Of a stretch of DNA of 64,000 nt, positions 1 to 12,300 are shown piece by piece. How positions within the stretch are numbered: the stretch's first letter is position 1; the number at the start of each line of letters is the position of its first letter. The notes beneath the pieces are model-generated. The model had not been told where the DNA came from, did no database searches, and was given only the letters and a program-made list of their open reading frames with translations. Source of the DNA: Cruorifilaria tuberocauda (taxonomy: Eukaryota; Nematoda; Chromadorea; Rhabditida; Onchocercidae); assembly GCA_013365365.1 (NCBI GenBank), contig JABVXU010000176.1:1-64000 (forward strand). Direction: 5' to 3'. Both the position numbers and the translations under genes were made by a program.

Positions 1-1769
1 CACTCTATACTATCCAAAAAGATAATTTTGGAATTTTAGTGTGATATTGGATTTCTAATCTTTTTTTTCATCTTTATTTTTCTCATTGCCTTGTATTTTA
101 TATGAATGACATAAACGACATAAAGTTTAAATTGAAAGTTTAGATGCGTAAAATGCTCATAAGAGTAATGAATAGTTCACAATTTTAAAATTTATTATAA
201 TAAGTTTTAAAGTAAGCGGAAAACCGGCAGCACAAACAATAATTTAGAATAAAAGTTGTTAGTATCACAGAAAGTTAGACAAGTTTGAATTGAAGGTGAA
301 GTATTGTGACGCCTTCAATGCATTTGCCACATAATTCATTTTATTGTTTGTTGCTACTTAATGAATCAAAATTCACTACAATAGAGATTTTCCTCCCACT
401 TATATTGTTTGCAACAATTGAATATATTTTGAGTATAACTGATGTTTCTATGATAATAAATTTTTGAGCTTTATGAAAAGTTTTTTTCCGTTCTTTTGAA
501 TTTCCTTTTATTATTATATGTTTCGGAATTTCTTCTCTCAAATTTGTTGAATTTAGATTAACCTTTAAACTTTCTGAAAATATGAATTTCTGTTTCATGC
601 CTTTTGATTGTTTCAATATCACGTTTCATTTTCTCTTTTAACTTCCTCATTTCAATCCTCTAGATATATTTAATAATTTAATTCTTTAGCTTTTCACTCT
701 TTTCGATTTCCTTCAGTATTTTTCGATATTTTTTTAGTATTTTTAGTACTTTCAGTATTTTTTTAATGTCATTAAATTTTTTGCCATTTTCAATTTATTA
801 TTTTCCTTTCTAAATTTCTTAATGTTCTTTCCAATACTTCTCTTAACTATGAAGCATTCTAAATCTCGGAATTCTTGTAATGCCTTGCTTGTTAAAAATA
901 TATTTTTTTTTAAGTTTTGAACTTATAGCGTTTTCGACTTCTTTTTAAAAAATTTTAATTTCCATTTTCTGAAATTAATCTGGTAAAAACATGTAAAAAT
1001 CAAAATATCATGCCTAAAAATGCTCGTATAGATGGAAATTATAATTATGACGTAATTATCATTAATCAACGTTTATCAATGAAGTGATAAAAATCGCTAC
1101 CTAATCCTTCATATTGAATAATTTTATTTCAACTATTGCATTGCATTCTGGAAAATGATTTATGGAAATGACTGATAACATTTTTTTTTGCACGGTTTTA
1201 TTTCATTTCGTTTCATTTTTTCATAACTTCTAACTTTAAATGATAAGAGAAACTTGTTGGACTTCTTTAAGTTTATATTATTGATTGATGTAGTGCAGCA
1301 TTAAAATTAATTCAGAAACCTCTTCATTGATTTGAATTCCCATTGAATGTGTACAGTGATAATTGGGCAAATTTGCTGATAACTGATTTGCTAATTGTAC
1401 TAACTCCTTTCGATGAACCAACTCCTTTTCATAAAACCTTTGATTCAAGCTTTCGAGTATTAAATCAGATCATTTATTAAAATAACTAAAGCAACAGACA
1501 CGTTGAAAAGTCTCAATCATATATGAAAAACGATTTCAGTCATAAAATGGATAAGTTAAATTAAAAATTAAAAGTAATAGCAATTAGAAAGGCTGACAAA
1601 AATTAAGGATGGATAATTAAAATGCAAGAATGCAATTAATGAAATACATAAGTAATCTGTAGTACGAAAATAACAACACACATTTTAATTTAAATGCGCT
1701 TAAATATCTTTTTTTAAGCATGAAATTTGTTCATTAAATTCCCTTCAGAATGAATTAGCTTTGGTTGCA
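1..1769. other. Gene-free left flank
   Basis: AT-rich DNA downstream (3') of the minus-strand zinc-finger gene. A 93-codon open frame on the minus strand at 341-622 has biased, low-complexity composition and no recognisable domain, so it is not called. Positions 1076-1268 hold the first of three diverged direct repeats (see the repeat entries). Nothing else was recognised. Confidence 0.6.
1076..1268 (+). repeat. Diverged direct repeat, copy 1 of 3
   Basis: About 190 bp sharing long blocks with 3000-3177 and, more weakly, 3686-3870. The best shared block contains TATTGAATAATTTTATTTCA followed by a CATTCTGGAAAATGATT-type segment and then a GATAACATTTTTT stretch. Copies 1 and 2 lie in the same orientation on either side of the minus-strand zinc-finger gene, so the unit may be a remnant of the local duplication that produced the zinc-finger pair, or an old non-autonomous element. 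No coding potential was seen. Confidence 0.65.
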
Positions 1770-2653
1770 TTAATTAAAAAGCTGCTTCTCTTTGTCATGA
1801 GCTTGCATATGACGGTTTAGATAAATTTTCCGGGAAAATTTTTTCCCGCACTCTGAGCAATTAAACGGCTTTTTACTGGTATGTATTTTCATGTGACTTT
1901 TCAGATTCCCTAATTGAGTGCAACATTTTCCGCATTCCGTACATTTGTACGGCTTTTCAGCTCTATGAGACATCATGTGAGCTTTTAAATACGATGAATA
2001 GGGGAAACTTTTTCCGCATTCTTCGCAACCGTGCGGCTTTTCATTCGTGTGAGACGTCATATGTTTATTCAAATTCGATGAGCAAGAAAACCCTTTCCCG
2101 CATTCCGAACAATTATAAGGCTTTTCACCGGTATGACTCCTCATATGAGTTTTCAAATCCGATGATTGAGTGAAGCTTTTTCCGCATTCCGAACATTTGT
2201 ACGGCTTCTCACCGGTATGAATCATCACATGAGTTTTCAAATTCCCTAAATAGGAAAAAATTTTCCCGCATTCCGAACAACTATGCGGCTTCTCACCGGT
2301 ATGAATCCTTGTATGAGTCTTCAAACTTGACGACTGAGTGAAGCTTTTTCCGCATTCCAAACATTTGTACGGCTTTTCACCGGTATGAGTTACCATATGT
2401 CTTTTCAAATGTGACGAACGATGGAAACATTTGTCGCATATCGAACAGTTGTACAGCTTCTGATTAACTAATAAGCTTTGCGGTTCTATTTGTTGTGACT
2501 CTGATAAATCCAATAGTTCTGTTTGTTCCGTTTGAGCTTTCTAAAATTATGTGAAATTAAAAAATATTATTAGTTCAACAGCTTTAATGAACTTACTGTA
2601 GTTTGAATGTAGAGTTGGAAGAAGTAGAAGAATAGGCAATAGATGAAGTACAT
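1770..2653 (-). CDS. C2H2 zinc-finger protein with N-terminal signal-peptide-like exon (copy A)
   Basis: Two coding exons, 2653-2597 and 2540-1770, joined in phase 0, give 275 residues. Exon 1 encodes [19 protein letters not shown], an uninterrupted hydrophobic segment; exon 2 opens with KAQTEQTE, so a signal-peptidase site after KA (T at -3, A at -1) is plausible. Eight C2H2 fingers follow (from about residue 50 to 272), most joined by canonical TGEKP-type linkers, typical of nucleic-acid-binding fingers. Finger 7 has Cys in place of the core Phe (GKCC). Exon 2 has no Met before finger 1, so the start must lie in exon 1, where the ATG is the first after a probable spliced-leader acceptor. 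The plus-strand paralogue at 5993-6701 has the same exon lengths and phase at the 5' end. Seen: fingers, hydrophobic exon, splice sites. Inferred: entry to the secretory pathway. A nuclear factor with a fortuitous hydrophobic N-terminus remains possible. Confidence 0.88.
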
Positions 2654-2680
2654 GTTGGTGGATGGAATTTCTTGTTAATT

Positions 2681-2690
2681 CTGAAAAATA
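2681..2690 (-). promoter_or_regulatory. Probable spliced-leader (trans-splice) acceptor of zinc-finger gene A
   Basis: On the minus strand a TTTTTCAG acceptor lies 27 nt before the ATG, with no good upstream donor or coding exon. The paralogue has a matching acceptor (TTTTTTTAG) 28 nt before its ATG, and the leaders share an AAGAAATTYCATCCA-like core. This is the usual arrangement for SL trans-splicing in nematodes (family knowledge); trans-splicing itself is inferred. Confidence 0.5.
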
Positions 2691-2999
2691 TTCAAATTTA
2701 CCACAATCATGAAATTTAATTTTGAAACAGTGCGGTTAGCTTTCAGGTGGAATAAATTGAAAGGAACAATCGCGCGTATTCGTTATTCAAATAGCAATCG
2801 TAACAACCTATTTCAGCCAGAAATTCGCTACGATATTTTTGCGTTCAGTAAAACAATACTCACTGATATTACTGAAATTTGTGAAGTTTAGTTCGAGAGA
2901 GGTCAACTGATAAGTTTTCTTGATAACTATCAATGGATCGTGCCTATAAATACTTTAACATATAGAAATTACAATTACGTGCATTGGCAATCAACGGAT

Positions 3000-3177
3000 A
3001 ATAATGAAATGATAACAATCGGTGCTCAATCATTCATATTCAATAATTTTATTTCAACTCTTGTATTGCATTCTGGAAAATGATTCATGGAAATGATTGA
3101 TAACATTTTTTGCTAATTTAATTTTTCGTTTCTATAACGTCGAAATTGAAATGGTAGAGAAATTTGCTGGATTTCTT
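3000..3177 (+). repeat. Diverged direct repeat, copy 2 of 3
   Basis: Same orientation as copy 1 and the most similar to it; the conserved block includes TTTATTTCAACT, TTGCATTCTGGAAAATGATT and GGAAATGA.TGATAACATTT. It lies just upstream of zinc-finger gene A. Confidence 0.65.
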
Positions 3178-3685
3178 ACAGTTTTATAGTATTTATATAT
3201 ATATGATCTGAAGATTATTGATTTTCTCTTTGAGAAAACGTTTCATGAAATCAGGAATCAGGATTAATATATAACATTTTACACATTTCTGCATCATAAA
3301 AACTAAAAAAAAATTAAATTTCGCCGTAATTCGACTTGGAAAAGAAATAAAATTTTATCAAAGCTAACTTAAATTTTCTAAAAAGAAACTTCAAATAAAA
3401 CTACTTACGTATATTTAACGTGAAGCTCTAAATCATCCACACAGCAGAAAATTTTTAAGAAAGATTAACATTTCTTGTTAAAATTAATGAAATAGAGCGT
3501 ACCAAATGGAATTGGTAGAAGAAAGTTTAGCCGAAATCATGATTTTTATTTGCATCTTTCAAATGATCATAATCATAATCCTAACTATTTCATATCTATA
3601 TGTAGATTATTAATACATAAATTATTAATCTACGTATAACCATGAAATACATTACACGTATCAATAATCTACGTGTAACCATGAT

Positions 3686-3870
3686 AATAATGATAATCGA
3701 TGCATGAACCTTCACATTATATAATTTTATTTTAACTATTATATTGCATTAATGATAAATAATTTATACAAAGTACTGACAATATTTCTTCATGACGATT
3801 TCATTTCATTTCGCTTCAATTTTTCATCTTTTCAAAATTCAGATAATAGGAGAAAGTTTTCTGGATTTCC
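3686..3870 (+). repeat. Diverged direct repeat, copy 3 of 3
   Basis: The weakest copy. It retains TATAATTTTATTTTAACTAT, TATATTGCATT and the distal CATTTCATTTCG...GAGAAA.TTT.TGGATTTC part in the same order. It lies between the zinc-finger genes. Confidence 0.45.
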
Positions 3871-5954
3871 TTTTATTCTATTTTTTATTCTGCAATTTAA
3901 GCATGGCAATAATTTGTTGTAATAAAGAATTGCAATTGAAAAACTGCAATTTTTGAAAGTTACACTTTTAAATTTCCACTAGAAAGTTAACCTGTAATAG
4001 ATGTTTTTAAAACAATTCATATGAATTTATTCTGTGTACAAAAATTTTCAAAAAACCACGAGAAAATTAATTTGGAAAAGCATAAATACAAAAATATAAG
4101 AGCACAAAAGCATACATACAAACTTATATACGAAAATTAAAACAATGATAACTGAAGAAAAGAGTTCATAGCGTACTATTTTCAAGTTTTCTGTTAATCA
4201 ATCAATATTATCGATCACTTATATGTTTACAAATGATTTTTCCTTATCATTCTAATAATCACAAATCAGTAATGTTGAAAAAATTGAATTAATCCATGAA
4301 CGACTATTTCAACGATAAAATGAATAGCTTAAAAAAAAGGTATAACAATGGCTAAATAGAAGAATGGAAAATTTTTGACTTCCATTTTATTGCTAATTCA
4401 ATAAAGCAAATTCATTTTCCATTGAAACATCAATCATGATGACTTATTCCAATTTGTAAAAAGACAGTCTTGATTTAAAAAAAAAAAAAACAGTGCCTAC
4501 TCAAGCATTCTTCGTAAAACTTAAAATTCGTTCAAGATTTTGAAAGGGACAAATATTCTTTGTTGAAATGAATGAAATTGTATTTACTGAATGAATTACT
4601 CAATAACTTTTATTTGAAATTGCCGAAAAATCATTAATACCTATAAATGCTATGTATAAATCATTGAAATGAATGATATATTTATAATAAAAAATATGAA
4701 TATCGTATGACATGAAGCTAAATTTGATGCTCATTTAACAATTGTGAAAATTAAACTTTTGACCCAAATATCAGTTATAAATCTCCATTCGTATCAATAA
4801 TTTCATATCTAAAATAATCAGTAGATGCATGTATTCTTGTCATCATTTGCATTATCAATACAAACGCTTTCACCTCTGTTCTTTATCAATCTTTAATTAT
4901 AGAAAAAAAAACTTTAATTTAATTCTAATATTTTAATTAATTGTAATGTAATGCAAAAAAAATAATTATTTAAACGATAAAGTGACTTTTATCGCGATTC
5001 TCTATTCCTTTTTCGATGCAATATATTAATTAATACATATAACTGATTGTTGCAATTCCAAAACATGAAAATATTAAAGTGATTCAATAATTAATTAACA
5101 AATGGAATCAATATGATTTACGGGAAAAAATGAATGATTGTTTAATTTAAATTAGTAAAATTGAAAATTTAATAAGAATTTTTTAAAATCTATTGTTTTT
5201 ACCTCTTCTTGATGATAGAACAATGAAAGTTTTCTCGGCTAACTGTATTGACAATCATTTCAACCGTTTCGAATGAAACATAAACTGTGAAAGGATTTCA
5301 CTTTTAATTAATTTATTTTTCATGCTAAGTTGGATTGTAGCGAAATTTGCATGATTTTAGTTTTTCTGTTGTAATATATGGAAAAATTGCAAACTAATTG
5401 AAATGAAAATGTACAAAAAATATTGCATAAATTATTTTTTTACAATATAAATAAAATGAAATTATCAATCAGACTGAACAATGATTAGTTTATTATTACA
5501 CGTTGATTATTATTGATTATTATATGCTATCAATTATATTAGCATTGATTGATGTGATCTTTCACCAATTCCTAATAAAGTTTATTGTAAAATGATTTCT
5601 GTCAAAACTTTTTCCACAATATTTATTCATATCAGCAAGCAATATCATTTCTTCTCAAAATTTTGCTTTTTGTAAAAGATTTTATAACGAAAAGTATTTA
5701 GAAATGTACTTTTTCTTTTAAAATATCAGGAATTATCGTCCTATTTCATTTTTGGAATTTTAGAAGAATTTTCCGAACGGAATAAGTTGTTATGGTTGCT
5801 TTTGCATGAATTAATATCACTATTGTATGAGAAATGAATGAGTAATTGTTTTTTTTTTTTCGAAATTATTAAAATCAATTTTTTCAAGCAAATTATCCAA
5901 AGAGAGAAGATTTAATTCCTTATAAAGTAATTATTCAATGTTTTGAATATTCAA

Positions 5955-5964
5955 ATTTTTTTAG
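5955..5964 (+). promoter_or_regulatory. Probable spliced-leader acceptor of zinc-finger gene B
   Basis: A TTTTTTTAG acceptor ends at 5964, 28 nt before the ATG at 5993, and that ATG is the first after it. Its position and the following leader correspond to those of gene A, which argues that the arrangement is inherited and used. A second AG three bases on (CAG) could serve instead. Confidence 0.5.
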
Positions 5965-5992
5965 CAGTGAAAAAGAAATTTCATCCAACGAT

Positions 5993-6701
5993 ATGTATTT
6001 CATCCATTTCCTCCTTTCCTTCTTCCTGCAATTCAGTATCCAAATCGTGGTAAGTTCATTAAAGGTGAAAAATATGAAACTTTTAATTTTTATATAATTG
6101 AAATTTTCAAGTATTTGAGTGAAATCAATAAATGTGATTTCAGAAAGCTCAAACGGAACAAACAGAACCGTTGGATTTATCGAAACCACAAATGAGAGAG
6201 GAACAACTGAAACCAGAGAGTTTATTAATTAAAGATAAGTTCTACAACTGTTCGATATGTGGGAAAAGTTTTCATCGTTCATGGATTATGAAAAGACACG
6301 TGAAGGCTCATGCCGGTGAAAAGACGTACAAATGTTCGCAATGCGAGAAATTTTTTTTATATTCATGGGTGTTAAAAGAACATATGAAAATTCATACCCG
6401 CGAAAAGCCATGCAAATGTTCGGAATGTGGGAAAAGCTTCTCTAACTTATCAAATTTGAAAAGTCATATAAAGACTCACACCGGTGAAAAGTCGTTCAGT
6501 TGTGCCGGATGCGGGAAAAATTTCTCTCATTCATCAAATTTGAAAAGTCATCTAAGGATTCATACCGGTGAAAAACCGTACAAATGCTCAGAGTGTGGAA
6601 GAAAATTTTCGCAATCATCAAATTTAAAAACTCATATGAAATTACATACCGGTGAAAAGCCATACAATTGTACGGTATGCTGGAAAGTTTCTCTCAATTA
6701 G
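5993..6701 (+). CDS. C2H2 zinc-finger protein with signal-peptide-like exon (copy B, 3' frameshifted)
   Basis: Exons 5993-6049 and 6144-6701, phase 0, give 204 residues. Exon 1 encodes [19 protein letters not shown]; exon 2 opens with KAQTEQTE, giving a good V-K-A signal-peptidase context. Five complete C2H2 fingers follow (about residues 53-190) with mostly TGEKP-type linkers. The sixth finger begins normally (YNCTVC) but reads WKVSLN and stops. In the next frame the DNA still encodes [11 protein letters not shown], matching finger 7 of copy A, so a one-base indel has truncated it; the second zinc-binding His of that finger is also gone. Eleven of the 19 exon-1 residues differ from copy A yet hydrophobicity is kept, which supports selection on the segment. 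It may still be functional with five fingers, or be starting to decay. Confidence 0.8.
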
Positions 6702-6806
6702 GCAATCTAAAAAGTCATAGGCTAAACAATTTTACGAAGTGTTAATAAGTTTCTCCTAAAAAATTAATTTCAAAAAGTACAAAGTCGTTTCAATCTACGT
6801 TCAATC

Positions 6807-6888
6807 AAAATAAATCATTTTAAAACGGTAAAAGTAAATCATTTAAAACGGTTTATGTCAAAGTAAATCATTTAAAACGGTTTATTTA
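6807..6888 (+). repeat. Short tandem repeat, three units
   Basis: Three consecutive imperfect copies of an AAGTAAATCATTTAAAACGG-type unit directly after the decayed 3' end of zinc-finger gene B. The first copy is AAATAAATCATTTTAAAACGG; the second and third are nearly identical and extend with TTTAT. No function is apparent. Confidence 0.8.
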
Positions 6889-9374
6889 TTCTTTCTTAAT
6901 TTTTAGCTTTTTTCACATATTGTTGCTATTGCTATTGCTTGTTTTTAACTTTGCATTTCATGTCTGACATGTTTCATGATGAAGCTTTTATCAGAGTGAT
7001 TGTTGCTTCATCAGAAAAAGTTATACAAAATATTTCCCACAATTATTGAGAAAGTTTTTACAGACAGAATAACTTCATATAAATTACTCTCATTGCTTAA
7101 CTTCTCTCATATCTTTACTGTTCGGAAATATCAAGCAAAAACTTTAATTGTTTATCAGTTATGTGTTACGATAAACTGTATCACTTCATGTATTACTCAT
7201 TAAACTTCAAAAGATATAAAAATATGGTAATCGGAAGTTCACTTTTCTCGAATGTAACTTTCAGTCCGACTATTTCCTCAGTTTTGCAAGGAAAAGTTAA
7301 ACAAATTTATTATATCTGATATAAAATATGCTTAAAGAAAGATTAAAGCTAATATGAATATTTCCACGAAATCGCTACTGAATTTTCACAATGTAAAGAT
7401 CATTCACATGATTATTTTATATAATTGATACTTCTGCTAAGAAGTTGTTTATGCTTCTTTAATTACTTTTCCATTTTCACAAAATTTAAGTCTGAACAAA
7501 AAACAGAAGTGCTTATCGGTTCTAGAAGTTATTGTTATCAGCATGCAATATACTTTGAATATAAGTAAAAATTAAAAAAGAATAAATTAATATTCTATAA
7601 ATTATGCAAATGAAATTGAGAAAGTAAGGTAAATAACTCAAAATACAAAAGGACGAGTTATTTGTACAGCCGAGGGAACTAAACGAAAATCACGTAGATC
7701 AATTTGGTACTATCAAAGGTATTTGCGTATTCTCACAAATAGTTCTTCTAAGATATCATTTAGAAACACTTTTTCATACTTTCTGTTTTATTCGATTTCA
7801 AGCACATTTTGAAATATCGTACTGAACAAAGAAGTATTTTGTGAGGAAAGAAGTTATCATCCTTTATACTTAAAATATAGCATTATGGGTTAATTTCAGG
7901 TTAATTGATAAAATTTAAATTTGTCATCTTATGAGCTTTTTTTACTTTGATTAATGAATATTATTTCTTCGATTTCAATTACTACGTGTATTTTTTTCGT
8001 CGCATTTCATAAATATTTTGATGAATTTGTAAAATTTGCAGAATGTTGTATTTATGTATAACTTGTAAATTACAACCTATTATCATTTGATTATCACTAT
8101 ATTATCATTCTGCAATTATTGATCAAAAAGTTATGCACGATTTCGATAATTAATCTGCAGTATATCAATTTTAAACAATAATTTAGTAAAATATTGATCC
8201 ATTTATTTGGTTTATCCCAATGATTCCTCTTTTTTAAAAGAACAATTGAAATGTTATTGACAAGTTCATGTCAGAAAAAAAGATGAAAAATTCTATTAAT
8301 TTTAGAATGAGTGTTTGATCCTTTGATAATTAAAAAATAAGCGAACACTTTTTAATAGTTAAATAAAGAAACAATAAATTCCAAATTACATTTGAAATTT
8401 TATTCGAAAAATCCTATCGAAAATCGAACAGTAAAAGGAATACAATAATTATTGAACACATTAAATGCTATTTGTAAATACTGAACGGTCAATTTCTTTC
8501 AATATCAGGATCAGATAAAAGCAAAAAAATAGGCTTAGCATACAAATAAATGTTAGTAATTTTTATAAAGATTTATTTTCAGTATCAATTTAACTTTTCG
8601 ATTTTTTTTTTGCAATCTTTATTAAGTAATAATGAGAGTGAAATAAGTTTATTGCTAGTTTTGGTAAGATTTAAAAAATTTTCTTGCTTTTATCTGATTA
8701 CTATTGCCACTTTTATTTTAAAATAGTTGAAAATATAAATTGATAGGAGTGAAAAAAATGAAATTGCAAAAGAGTACCATTTAATTTGAAACAAAACAAG
8801 AAGATAATGAAGCAAATAGAAATCATGAAAAAGCTTTGAAAAAGCTTCTTGTTTCATTTTTTTTTTTGATTTTTAAAAACAAATTATTACATTTCATAGC
8901 AACGGCAATCACTTAGATATCATAAAATAATAATTAAGTTGATCAGGAAGAAATTTGTATTGTTCGAGCTTATCCAACATTAATTAATATAGAAGTAAAA
9001 AATTGACAAATATAATATAAATTTCAAAAAAGGTAAAAATTTCATTTCTTTTCATTCAATTAATGAATAGTTCCAAATAATTTCAAACTTCTAATTTATA
9101 GAAGCATATGTATTAATAGTTAGCAGCAACTTAATTTATACAGCATGGTTATTTTTCCTTAGTGTAAATTAAGAAGCATTTATTTATTACTTGATTATTT
9201 ATATAATCAAATAATAAATAAACATTTTGAAGAATGAAATAGAAGGACAAATCTTTCTTTTATCTTTCTATTTTCCTCTCATTTCATCGCATAAGCATAT
9301 TTGATGATAGTCTTCTTATCGAATTATCATATCATATCATTCTGTCGTTCTCTTCTTCGCTTCAATTCCCTTTT
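6889..9374. other. Intergenic spacer, zinc-finger gene B to zyx-1 3' end
   Basis: AT-rich, convergent 3' flanks of zinc-finger gene B and zyx-1. The 67-codon frame at 7000-7203 has no domain and no splice or promoter context. No gene, RNA or repeat of note was recognised. Confidence 0.5.
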
Positions 9375-12300
9375 TCACGACTGTTTCGCTAATTCAATTA
9401 GTCGTTTACCGTTACAATTTTTACAGTACAAATGTTGATCCAATGGATAGCACCTGTAATTAGCAAATTATTTTAGAAAATGAAAATTTATTATTTTTGC
9501 AAATTTTCTCCAAAATTCTTTTTTTTTTTCACTAAATTAAATTAATAATTAAGTTCAAAATTGAAATATTTTACTCATAATTCATATTTTATATTAATCA
9601 AATTTACATTTAAAAAAAAAAGCAAAAGTACTGATTGTTGTTTGTTTGTTTGTTTTTTTTTTGCATGCAAGTTGATTGTATGAAAAAGACTAATAAATTA
9701 TAGAAATTGGCATCTTTTCCTTTAAATTAAAAAATTTTTACCCTTGTCCTTCAATTTTCGAATTAAGTTGCATATTGCAATCCTCACAACGATAGCAATT
9801 AACATGAAAGCTTTTATCCATTGCAACAACTCGTACAGATTCTTCCTTACCTTCCTCAGGTACGATTGGTTTCGTGCAGACTGCACATCGAGGAGCAAAT
9901 TTGCTAAACAAAAAAAGCAAATCTTTCATTCAACTTTCTTTAGAGTAAATTCTCCATAAAAATTTATCCTAACTATAATTTTTTTTTATTTCATGTTGAA
10001 AAAAATTGAAGAAACAAAAAATTAGCAAAATAATTTTGAAAAATTTCAAGATGACTGCATGATATTATCATTTCAGTATTAAAATATTTTCTTATTTTTC
10101 ATTCATTCCTTTAAATTATTCTTCCATTTTAATTCATTCTATATATATAAATTCACTTCATTCAAAAAAAAAAAAAAAGTAAAGTCAAAAATAAGAAAAA
10201 TATCTCAGAGAAAGTATATTTGCTTCATAAATTGCTATCAGTCGACAATGATTAACGAGTAAAAGCAAAAAATAAAAAATATCCCAACCAACTTTACGCT
10301 TATCTGTTTACATGAAATATTATTCAATTCGTCTTCTCGTTCCAATATTTAAAAGTGCTTTTTAAATTTTCTAAAACTGAAAATTTTCATTCGAATTCGA
10401 AGATTTAAATCTTGAAATTCCATCCCTTTAACAGTATATAAAAAGTTACAAAACTACATGGAAGAATTCATCTAAACATCATTCATTTGGCCACAAAAAA
10501 AAATTCCAATGAAAATTAAATTTTTACCTGTAAATTCATTAATGATATAATTTTGATGAAAAATTTCATAATAAATCAATCATTTTTGTCTATTTTCCCT
10601 AATTTTTACATATAAAAATTGAAATTTTCTCAATTTAATTTTATATAATTTTTTTAGATTTAAAAAAGTTAAAATTACTTGAAAAAAAGAAGTTACTTAC
10701 TCATGGAAACACGTTATGCAGTATACTTTATTAGCTGAATCAACCGTAAATGGAACTCCATCCAAGCATTTCTGACAAGCGGTGCACAGGAAACATTCCA
10801 CGTGATAAACACCACCGGTTGCACGTAATAGCTTTTCCGTAATTGGCTTTCCGCAGCTACTACAACTTTCTAACGTTTTCTGCAAAATTTCTCTTATAAG
10901 CTTAAAAGTTTTATCGATTAAAAAAAATGTTGAATTCTTGAATTGATAAAAAATGATAAATCTGTGAAAAACGAAATATCGGAAATCAAACTTTTAAACA
11001 ATTTATGACTTCGTTACAACATACTTTTTCTTTCAATATTTTTTCAGTGTTTCATTTTAAAGTTCAAAAATAAATTTTAAATTTAAATTTTTGTGAAAAA
11101 AAAACCTGTTTAACTTTTTTCAATTATTTGTGAATAGAATGTAAATGATAATTAAGTAATAATTAAAATAAATGAATTGAATTCGTACAAAAATGAATTA
11201 TTTTGAGCATACGATAATTTCTTCATTCGAAGAGAAAAATATTTTTTATTAAAAAAAATGAATAAATGGAAAATTGAAACATTATTAGTATTAAATTATT
11301 ATTGAAATATTATTATTATTAAATTTACGGATAACTTTAGGTAATACAGTAATTATATTATGCAAAGACAAAGTGATTCTTTCAGAATTTAGTAAAGAGA
11401 ATAATAATTTTAATTAAAAATTTTACCTTTCATTAATGAATTCAGGTAAGTCTTCTTTTAACCTTTCATACTATTTTAAATGTAAAGAAAAAGAGAACTT
11501 TGAATATTTCTATATACTTAGCCAAGGAAAATATAATAAATAATAAATGAAATCTTAAATGATTGAAATAAAAAAAAAATTGAAAAAATGTTTTAAATGG
11601 AATATTAGTAAATTTAATTTCAACTTCAACTTCTCCTTCACTTACCAAATAATCATCCTCACAAAATGCTTGTCCATCAACGTTATAAAATGAGCCACCG
11701 GCAAGTTGCTTATTACATTCCTTACAGGTGAAACATTTCAGGTGAAACATTTCACCAATTGCTGTGCAACCAGGATTATCATTACTTATAGCTTCACCAC
11801 ACTTATGACAGTTATCTGAAATTTGATCAAATTAATTTCAATTGAAAAAGAAAAAGAAAACTTATTTGCCTAAAAGAGTATTAAATAGATGAAATTATCT
11901 TGCTTTTTTTTTTTTTAAAAATTACTTTAATCATAACAACCCTTACCCATAAATGTATACAAATATATTTATGTATGAGTCGATTATTTCCTCCAAATTG
12001 TTTTAATTATAAAAATATTTCAGTTTCTACCTAAAATATAGCAAATGCAAATTTTTCACAGAAATTAATTAAATCAAATCGATTAAATTCATAACATTTG
12101 TTTTTTGCTAAATGAGAAATTAATATTATTGAACTTAAGTACGGGAAATGAGTAAACAAAGAAATAATATAAAAATGACATGGAGAAAACAAACAAGCAA
12201 ATAATCGGCTTCAATTCAATTGGCTTCACTGCAAAATTTATAAAAATAAGAGGTAAAAACAGAAAGAGAGAGCGAGAGAGAGAGAGACAGAGAGAGAGAG

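Larger units (their letters stand above)
2691..5954. other. Shared divergent spacer of the two zinc-finger genes
   Basis: About 3.3 kb of AT-rich DNA between the two divergent 5' ends, presumably holding both promoters. It contains repeat copies 2 and 3, a near-duplicate pair at about 3622-3645 and 3661-3684 sharing AATCTACGT.TAACCATGA, and a small inverted repeat (GTAGATTATTAAT against ATTAATCTAC) at about 3602-3632. A 60-codon plus-strand frame at 2709-2891 overlaps the gene A promoter and looks like chance. No gene is supported. Confidence 0.55.

Noticed and set aside
341..622. 93-codon minus-strand open frame
   Set aside because: Lys/Ile/Ser-rich with no domain, no splice-site support and no similarity to a family I know; typical of chance frames in AT-rich DNA.
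2709..2891. 60-codon plus-strand frame upstream of zinc-finger gene A
   Set aside because: It overlaps the promoter and leader of gene A, and copy B has no equivalent.
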